From Roridomyces roridus (Eukaryota; Basidiomycota; Agaricomycetes; Agaricales; Mycenaceae), in the NCBI GenBank assembly GCA_029378245.1, contig JARKIF010000066.1:1-64000 (forward strand): 64,000 nt of DNA. The letters are read 5' to 3'. Shown here in pieces: positions 57,507-64,000 of the stretch. How positions within the stretch are numbered: position 1 is the stretch's first letter; the number at the start of each line of letters is the position of its first letter. The position numbers and the translations under genes are program-made. The notes under the pieces were generated by a model. It was given only the letters and a program-made list of their open reading frames with translations. It was not told the DNA's origin and made no database searches.

Positions 57507-58034
57507 ATCGGCATCACTATAATTACCAGGGTCACAGGACCTGATCTGGTGGATCTCGCAGCTATTAAAGAATTCCTCAACGATCCCGAGTTGAAATGTG
57601 GCGCCTTGTTCATGCCCCGAGAAGAATCTTGCGTTTTGCGGCGCTTCAATGTACACGGCACATGAAGGACATTCTACGCACAAAGAACTTCTCCAAACTC
57701 AAGTTGCAAGTAGCACTGTGGTTTCTCATTTGGAGCAGTCGCCGAACTATAATAGGAAGGGGATTTCAATACTCTACAGCTGTGAACCAGATGAGAGAGT
57801 TTTGAATGCTCTTGAGGATTTTGACCTTCTGCCATTCTGTGAAAAATTCCGGGCAGACCACCGCTCGGCCTATCGAGATTATCATCATTCCGGATTCATG
57901 GACGTAAAATGGTTTGACAAGATGTTGAACTGGATTAGGGTAAGCCGTGAACCTCGTTTGAAACCTGCCCTTATCTCTTGTTTCAGATCGCGAGTTTTCC
58001 GCAACCAGAGCTCATCCGCTTATGGGAACAGTAA
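57507..58034 (+). pseudogene. Coding-like segment of unknown family inside direct repeats
   Basis: Two frames look protein-coding: 57507-57650 and about 57690-57939. The second joins through a GTAAGC...TTTCAG intron to 57987-58034, ending Arg-Leu-Trp-Glu-Gln-stop. The first two frames differ and I found no splice pair that joins them in phase; no start codon is evident. The product would be acidic and Trp/Phe-rich. I do not recognise it; it may be a captured or decayed gene in a mobile segment. Confidence 0.35.
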
Positions 58035-59213
58035 AAGAAAATTGCACAGGCGTGCTAGAGAGCACACCCCATTTGTTGACAGGCTTGTTTTCAATTTATT
58101 TGTAATATCCTTCGCAGCGTATACTCTTCACCTTGAGACTCTGCTGCCATTCCTGCTCTGCACCCGCTGAGCATCAATGCATGCTCTTGCACAACTTAAC
58201 GGATCAGGGCAATCCAACGTTTCAACTCCTGTGCTTTGCGCTTGCAGCTCTTGAATTCTCTTGATGCTTTCAGCGCTCAGTACTGACCTAGTCTCTCGTA
58301 GACAGACGCTATAACACATGTCACTCATTCCTCGTTGTGTTATACACCCTCCGTCAGCCAGTTTAAACCTTGATTCGCTTGTGATACAATTGCAACAGGG
58401 TACAGAATGAAACCCGTAAATACTTCCATCTTCTGGGCCCTGGCCGGGCTTTCTCCGAGCCTATGATGGTGGCGGATCCACGCAACGGACATGATTTTCC
58501 GGTATTCCAAGCAGTTGTCAATAGATCGAATGAATACCGTGGGGTCTCGCAATGCTCGCGTGGAGAAAAGGCTGTGTTGAGGAAGTGGATCAAGCCTCGG
58601 CGGGGTGAAGTATAATATCCGCACCCTGGTTGACTTGGAAATTGTGGGGTCTGTTCTTCCCCGATCACTCTGCGGTTGACAGCGTTAGAAGGTGTCACTT
58701 GCCAGCGTTCTCTACTAAATATGAGGCCTACTGCAGCCTGCTTGATTAAAAACACCATGATACGTGCTTGTCGGCTCTGTCGTAACTTGCCATGGCGAGC
58801 GCTCTCGAGTGAAAAAAGAGTGGTGGGAAAAATCGACACACATATTCGTTGGCTCTCAGTCCATCGTAGAACAATTCAACTACGAGAGCCTGGAACGCTC
58901 ACAACCGCCCGCCGCACGTTATGGACAACTTTCAATCGGGCGGGATTTATAGACGTTAGATATCCGAGCCACGTATCGGCTGTTAAGCGTTGTTGAATCC
59001 GTTGTTGGTCAAAGTTACACCCAAGTGGGAGGAGGGAACCCACGTGGTAATACAATTGTCATTCCTATCATGAGAAGTGGGAAAGGATGCAGATCTTAAT
59101 AAAAGCGAAACTCTTGCTCTTCTCGAAGAGATGGGAGTGAATCGATATCTATCAAGCGCCAGTGGATCAAGCCGCACTTGTATATGAGCTATCAGCGCTG
59201 ACTGCACATCAGC
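58035..59213. other. Repeat and intergenic sequence
   Basis: Holds the second direct repeat (58368-58769) and the upstream region of the C2H2 gene; no gene is recognised. Confidence 0.45.
58368..58769 (+). repeat. Direct repeat, copy 2 (partner 56288-56663)
   Basis: About 400 bp, similar to copy 1 with one larger insertion (about 58396-58440). Flanking sequences of the two copies are unrelated. Confidence 0.7.
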
Positions 59214-59954
59214 ATGTCCTTCTCACTCCCACTTGAGGCCCTCTCAAGTGGCATGCAGATTTCTTTCAACGTCAAGCTCCCCGATGGGACGCTTGCTGTC
59301 ACGATGCTGCCTTCGACTGGGAACTCAACACCTTGCGGAACAGGGCAGGTCCTGCATGTTCACGCTAGCCAGGACTTGGATGGCGTGACGTTGACCATTT
59401 CAACCGACGAAATCTTTGGTAGGTCGTCGCCTATGCAATTCGTTGATGACACTCAAGAGTCCAGTCACCGCACCAGAACAAGTCCCTTTTGAGGTCCCGC
59501 CATATTTTGATTACGTCGAACCGTCGATGCCCGGAGATTTGAGCGCCGGCGAGAGTCTTCTTGAAGATTTTTTGCAGAGTGTTCAAAGTTCAGCCCTGGA
59601 CTGCACAGTCAGCCCTTCGTCCAGCACAAGTACGTAGCAGCCCACCGTTTATGCTGGAAATTGAATTCCCCAGGTGAATTAGACCAGACATGGGTGCCCG
59701 AGAGCGGAGTCGAGGATGCCAAGGCACCCGAACCTCCCAGATCCCGATGGAACCGACGAAACCGATTCCCATGTACCATGGACGCCAACTGCCAAGTCAA
59801 TTTCTCGCGCAAACACGATAGATTGCGGCACGAGGTCGCGCACCATGGGCGGACGTGCGATTGGGAGTGTACTGCTTGTGGGGGCTTCTTCTCGTCGCAT
59901 GCGACATTCAAGAGGCATCGGTGTAAGCCGGGAGCAGCGAAACGAGTGGATTGA
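59214..59954 (+). CDS. C2H2 zinc-finger protein, 216 aa
   Basis: Exons 59214-59418, 59465-59629 and 59674-59954 (introns 46 and 44 bp, both phase 1) give 216 residues. The N-terminal ~70 residues are strand-rich and unrecognised, and the middle is acidic. Two fingers lie at the C-terminus. The first (about residues 157-181) is CX5C-X12-HX4H and the second (189-207) is CX2C-X12-H-x-C. They match the last two fingers of the protein at 14145-15391, including the unusual final H-x-C. The two genes are therefore paralogs in the finger part; their intron positions and N-termini differ. A DNA-binding regulator is likely, targets unknown. Confidence 0.75.
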
Positions 59955-60474
59955 GTTGACGTTACCAAGGTGATGAGGAGTTTTGGCTTCGATCGGACTT
60001 CTCCGCTGGGCGGGGACTAAAAACCTACTGTACTCCCTACATACACTGTGTACCCGCTGTAATATATTTAAAGATCTGCTTCAACCACGCGTATCTCTTG
60101 TGAACGTGCAGGGATGCACATGAATGATTTGGTTCCGCGGTCTCGCTTAGATTTCAGATTGAGAGATTGACTGTCGAATTCGCTGCAATCAAGGCCCTCT
60201 TTCGGAGTTTCTTGGCATAACCGAGGCTGTGGGTCTTGAAAGTGTTCAGATACTTGCAACAGTTGTGTGGTTGTGTGGGCAGATTTGAAATATGAAAATT
60301 TGAAACATCTGCACAATGTGTCAAGTTGATCCATCAACTCATCGTGTGCAACCGACGTCAACTAAAAAGCCAAGACCCGGCCTGTTTCCCTCCGTTCCTT
60401 TTCTCTCCCCCAGTTTTTTTCGAGACAGCGTCTCTTTCTCTCCTACAACACTTTCTAATCGTTCTTTCTTCAAC
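59955..60474. other. Intergenic; promoter of the next gene
   Basis: No gene. A strongly pyrimidine-rich tract (about 60375-60470) precedes the next start codon, typical of basidiomycete promoters. Confidence 0.5.
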
Positions 60475-61099
60475 ATGCGTTTTCAACTTGCGTCCTTCGC
60501 TCTCGCTCTGGCATACGCCTCTGCCAGCCCCGGTAAGTCGGCGAGTCTTCATTCCCGATAAACTACGAGCTAACACTCCCAAGTCCCCCGCAGCATCTTC
60601 GATCACACATCCACCGTCTCCTCCACGAAACACATCAACGCCTCCGTCGACGCAGTCATCGCCAAGCTGCACGACTTTCAAGCGATGATAAACCTCAACC
60701 CCCTCGTCACCTCCTCCGTGCAGGAGCCGAGCGACTCCACAGGCAACACATACACCGTCACAGACTCGGTGCCCCTCTTTCTCGGGCTCACATTCCCGAC
60801 AACGTACAACGCCGTCTTCACCGCCCTGCCCGACGGTATGGACACGAACAACACGGCGTCTGCTGGGGTCAAGCTGCATAACGAGTGGCGGGCCGTCGCG
60901 AACCCGTCCGGGGGCACGGATTTGACTGAGACGGATACCATCACGGTGTGTCGCATGGGTTTCTTCTCCAACGTGCAACGCTAATCTGAATCAATCACAG
61001 GCCAATTTCCTCCTGAGTCCGTTCGTTAGCAGTGAGCTCGAGACCTCGCACAACCAGCTCATGGATACCCTGGCTGCCCAGATCGAGGGTTCGGCGTAG
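60475..61099 (+). CDS. Secreted DUF7053-like (SRPBCC fold) protein, 172 aa
   Basis: Exons 60475-60532, 60584-60945 and 61001-61099 give 172 residues. Residues 1 to ~18 are a signal peptide. The mature part starts Ser-Ile-Phe-Asp-His-Thr, then Ile-Ala-Lys-Leu-His-Asp-Phe and Met-Ile-Asn-Leu-Asn-Pro-Leu-Val, a pattern I associate with fungal DUF7053 proteins, which are START/polyketide-cyclase-like. That fold usually makes a cavity for lipids or other hydrophobic ligands; the ligand here is unknown. The first intron uses an AAG acceptor; the nearby CAG would break the frame. Confidence 0.65.
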
Positions 61100-61141
61100 A
61101 CTTGTCATTATCTTTATAATTGAATGCACACACTCGTTTCG

Positions 61142-62367
61142 CTACCACTTTACAAACAACTCCTCCTAACAACTCCAGTGAGCAAGGATCAAATTACGCC
61201 AAAGAGCTCACCTGAGCGGGCAGCAGTCGCACCGAAAGCATCCCGCGCTCGTGCAAACGCGGAAACCTTCCCTCGTAGAAGCTCACAATCTCCCTCCACG
61301 ACGGAAGCACCGGTGTAACCGGCGACTTGAAACTCCTGGGATGCGTCCGTATACTGACATCCCGAAGTGCTGCCATAGACGGCGTGAGTAGCACCGACTC
61401 CAAGTCTTCCATAATTGTGTTTCCCTGAAAGGAAAATGGGAAGAGATCGATTGTAGCGAGGCGGTTCCCGGCGGGGAGGCGCGCCAGGAAACGGGTGAGA
61501 TTTGAAAGAGGCGGGAAGGCGTCGATTTGAGTGAGGGAAGGGAGGAGGGAAGGATCGAGGTCGTCCAGGTATGAATCTACCGGTCCTCAGAGCATGATCG
61601 ACTGTGCGGTAAACATACTGACCGCTTCCCATAAGGCGCAGGCATGTGAGACTCGCGCCGACACGGCGCAGCAGGGCATTAAACCTGGGGCTGTCAAAGC
61701 TGTTGCACCGCAACTCCGTGACGCTCGACAGGTCCAGTTCGAGGAGAGCATCGACCATAGATGGGGAGGAAAAGACGTCGATTTGGGTCGGCTTTAATGA
61801 CGCAAGAGGCTTGGCTGGGTACGCGGATTCGCGACGAATGTGACAATATGCAAAAGATACACGTGTGATGCTGCTCGTACACCGTGAAAAGATGTTGTGG
61901 ATGTGAACTGCATCCCATTGGCCTGTGAGGAAGTACAAAGTGCGCAGGGAGGGTATCTTCAGCAGGAAGGTCATGCTGGCCAGGCATGAACCACCCGAGA
62001 AGGTTGGAACGGGAGCCAACGCGAGTTGGTTCAGATGAGACCACGGGACTTGAGATAAGTGGTGCAGAGGCACCTCAGCGGCGGCTTCCTGGCAAAAGAT
62101 GTACAGCGCGCGGACGTGCCGGATTAGATGAGCAGACGAGGTCATCAGGTGGAGTAGGCGTTTTGCCCTGGCTTCCGCCTTGAGCCGTAAAACGGGAATA
62201 TGGATTGTGTTGAAGAGGTGAGATTGTACCCGAGCGAGGAAGCGGCGGTGGGTTAGGGCAATGGATTTCAAGTCGGTCATGTCTGTGGTTCCAGAACTAC
62301 TCATATGGTCCACGATTTCGTCCCATGTCTCTTGGGCTAGGTTTGTGAGGGAAACCGAGCTTGTCAT
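61142..62367 (-). CDS. F-box-like protein, 377 aa, head-to-head paralog 1
   Basis: Exons 62367-61623, 61576-61212 and 61165-61142 give 377 residues. The N-terminus (Glu-Thr-Trp-Asp-Glu-Ile-Val-Asp, then Leu-Lys-Ser-Ile-Ala-Leu-Thr-His-Arg) is a divergent F-box-like motif. The rest is leucine-rich and reads as irregular LRRs. The paralog at 62457 has the same exon number, phases and exactly the same predicted length, and both end in a short last exon finishing with Trp-stop. That supports the final exon, which starts after a TTAG acceptor and has only 7 codons. Likely an SCF-type substrate receptor; substrate unknown. Confidence 0.75.
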
Positions 62368-62456
62368 GGTGGCACGAAAGAAGCGGTGAAGGGCACGTGT
62401 CGATTACAGACCGATGATGCCAGTGATCTCTGTCACAGTGCTTTCCTCCCACTACG

Positions 62457-63693
62457 ATGTCCACGGGCAGCTCTACCCTCTTCCCCCAGGAGATTTGGGA
62501 CGAAATCGTCGACCAAATAGCCGGATTTGAAGAGAGAATGCACATGGCAGACCTCAAGTCCACGTCCTTAGCTAGCCGCTGTTTTGTCCCCCGCGTCCAA
62601 TCCTACATCTTCCGCTCAATATCCATCGAGACTCTCAATGGCGAGTCCGGAGTTTTGGCGGAGCGGCTGTTGAATATGATGACGTCTTCTCCGCATCTGA
62701 TTCCTCATGTCCAGGACCTGCACGTCTACACGGGCGACGTCCGAAGTCTCAGCGCCGTCGCGCAGATACCCTGGTCGAACGTGTACCAGTTAACACTGGG
62801 ATCGATGGAAGCTGCCGCCGGGAGCGTAGTTCTAGCCAAAGTCGCGACGCTCGTGGGGTTGCCCTCCCTGCGCAGTCTCGTTTTTCGCATCGGGCGCTGG
62901 GACGCGACGCATCTGTGCAACATCTTCACCAGCTGTACCGCCGTAAAGCGGCTCACATTCGTGCAATGCTTCTCTTACCCTTTGGCAGTCCCATCTACAC
63001 CTCCAGCCATGCCCGCTACGCTGGCGCGCCCGACCTCCCTCTTTTTCAGCGCGTCCAACCGGATAATCGATCTCTTGCTTGAGCCGGAATGTCCAGTGGA
63101 TCTCTCGGGCGTCAGGCACCTCAAAGTCGTCCAGTTCGACAGCCCCACGATCAATGCCCTATTCAGTCGCATCGGCGACACGCTGACGCATCTATACATC
63201 CACGGACACGGTGAATTCATCCTCATCTAGACTGAGCAAGCATTGAAATCATATGCATCTTAGATCCAAAGCTCGACGACCTCGACGTCGAACTCGTCCC
63301 TCACCTCACCCACATAGACGCCTCTACGATCTCCGAGCCCTTCACCCGCCTCCTCGGTCGACTCCCTGCGACCAACCGCGTCGAGGAGATAACGATCCCT
63401 TCTGGAATTACCAGAAGGAACTCGGACTTTGAATCCGTCACCGTTGAGCGACGCATGCCGGCTCTCCGCCGTGTCATTGTGCAGGTCAGCGGGATTATGC
63501 TGGGGATGCAGGATGGGATTCCGCGTGAACCGGCTTGGGAAGAGTCTGTGAGACGGATTGAGATGTTGTTGCCGAGATTGTATGAGAGTGGCGTTCTTAG
63601 AATTGTGTCCGTTCCTTTCCGTGTGAGTTGCAGATGTTCGTTTTTATCGACTGTTGACCCCACGTTTTCCAGGGACCGACGGTGTTTTGGTAA
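62457..63693 (+). CDS. F-box-like protein, 377 aa, head-to-head paralog 2
   Basis: Exons 62457-63210, 63264-63622 and 63673-63693 give 377 residues. The N-terminal Glu-Ile-Trp-Asp-Glu-Ile-Val-Asp block, the Asp-Leu-Lys-Ser-Thr-Ser-Leu-Ala-Ser-Arg block and the leucine-rich body are clearly related to the neighbour at 61142-62367. Start codons are 89 bp apart and the genes are divergently transcribed, so they must share a very short promoter region. Reading through the last donor would give a longer C-terminus (to about 63757), but the GTGAGT donor and the match to the paralog favour the short last exon. Confidence 0.75.
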
Positions 63694-63826
63694 GGGAGGA
63701 AGCAGGCTTAGGGAGGAGTTTGGGCCGACTGCCAAGGCCAATGCCTTTGAATACTAGGTACGAGGATAAAGTATATACACACAACATGTTCTATCTACTG
63801 TGGCCGAGAAAATGCACGGGGTTGAC

Positions 63827-64000
63827 TCAGTTGCGTACAACACGCCGACGTCTGGAGAATGCCGAGCGCGAATTCAGCGAGCCGTCCGTGGGAGCGTCGG
63901 TAGCGAGCGGGTCGCTTGGATCGATCGCAGCCGACGGGATGACAGCAGAGGAGGGGCTCGCTGGGTCGCTGCTGAGGGGGTCGCTGGAAGCAGACGGAGG
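63827..64000 (-). CDS. C-terminal end of a gene running off the window
   Basis: A minus-strand frame of 57 codons plus TGA (63827-63829) reaches the window edge. It is Ser/Asp/Pro/Ala-rich with repeated Ser-Asp-Pro words and ends with a basic Arg-Arg-Arg-Arg stretch. It looks like a disordered C-terminal tail; the family cannot be told. Confidence 0.45.
   Translation of the reverse strand, partial: PPSASSDPLSSDPASPSSAVIPSAAIDPSDPLATDAPTDGSLNSRSAFSRRRRVVRN

Noticed and set aside
56288..58769. LTR retrotransposon
   Set aside because: The direct repeats do not start TG and end CA; no primer-binding site, polypurine tract, reverse transcriptase or integrase is seen between them.
1..64000. CRISPR array or bacterial operons
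   Set aside because: No regular direct repeats with unique spacers are present; intron-rich genes and the tRNA intron show a eukaryotic nuclear genome.

Overview
The window looks like nuclear DNA of a mushroom-forming basidiomycete (Agaricomycetes). Genes carry many 44-62 bp GT-AG introns. The recognisable families are typical of that group: many F-box/LRR-like proteins, a DUF6699-type protein, a NACHT-ankyrin STAND protein and small secreted Cys-rich proteins. Exon structures were built by hand from splice signals, reading phase and comparison between paralogs inside the window. None was checked against transcripts or databases.

The main structure is a dispersed, repeatedly duplicated two-gene module spread over 7-53 kb. 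One gene encodes a secreted protein with a shared cysteine domain (CX2C-X16-C-X10-CC) followed by a low-complexity tail that is Gly/Phe-rich or His/Asp/Gly-rich. The other encodes an 8-exon F-box/LRR-like protein. Secreted members lie at 7486-8740(+), 12423-13342(-), 22486-23405(-), 46764-47671(-) and 52177-52883(-); a tail-less divergent member lies at 18709-19093(-). F-box members lie at 9095-11520(+), 19483-21780(-), 36862-39262(-), 43987-46203(-) and 48649-51043(-). In four cases the secreted gene sits directly upstream of the F-box gene on the same strand. Upstream and 3' flanking sequences are duplicated too. The F-box copies show graded decay: GC splice donors in one, a lost acceptor in a second, a frameshifted C-terminus in a third.

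Layout: 1-7 kb has few genes, namely two small secreted peptides (2125, 5815) and a degenerate BTB-like fragment. 7-14 kb is the first module. 14-18.4 kb holds housekeeping-type genes: a C2H2 protein, a broken gene, SRP9 of the signal recognition particle, and a mitochondrial 2-oxodicarboxylate-type carrier with a 5-nt micro-exon. 18.7-23.4 kb is the second module. 24.8-41 kb carries an unrelated single-exon F-box gene, a 146-aa unknown, a STAND/NACHT-ankyrin gene with an apparent frameshift, a 72-bp foldback element and another F-box-like gene. 41.1-43.7 kb is an acylaminoacyl-peptidase. 44-53 kb holds two more modules.

53.6-64 kb contains the DUF6699-like gene, a Cys-rich secreted protein, an intron-containing tRNA-Ala, a repeat-rich stretch with foldback sequences, a second C2H2 protein, a secreted DUF7053-like protein, a head-to-head pair of 377-aa F-box-like paralogs, and the C-terminal end of a gene running off the window. 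Co-occurrence of expanding F-box genes, expanding secreted proteins and a STAND protein suggests a fast-evolving accessory region. No functional link between the two module partners is shown by the sequence alone.
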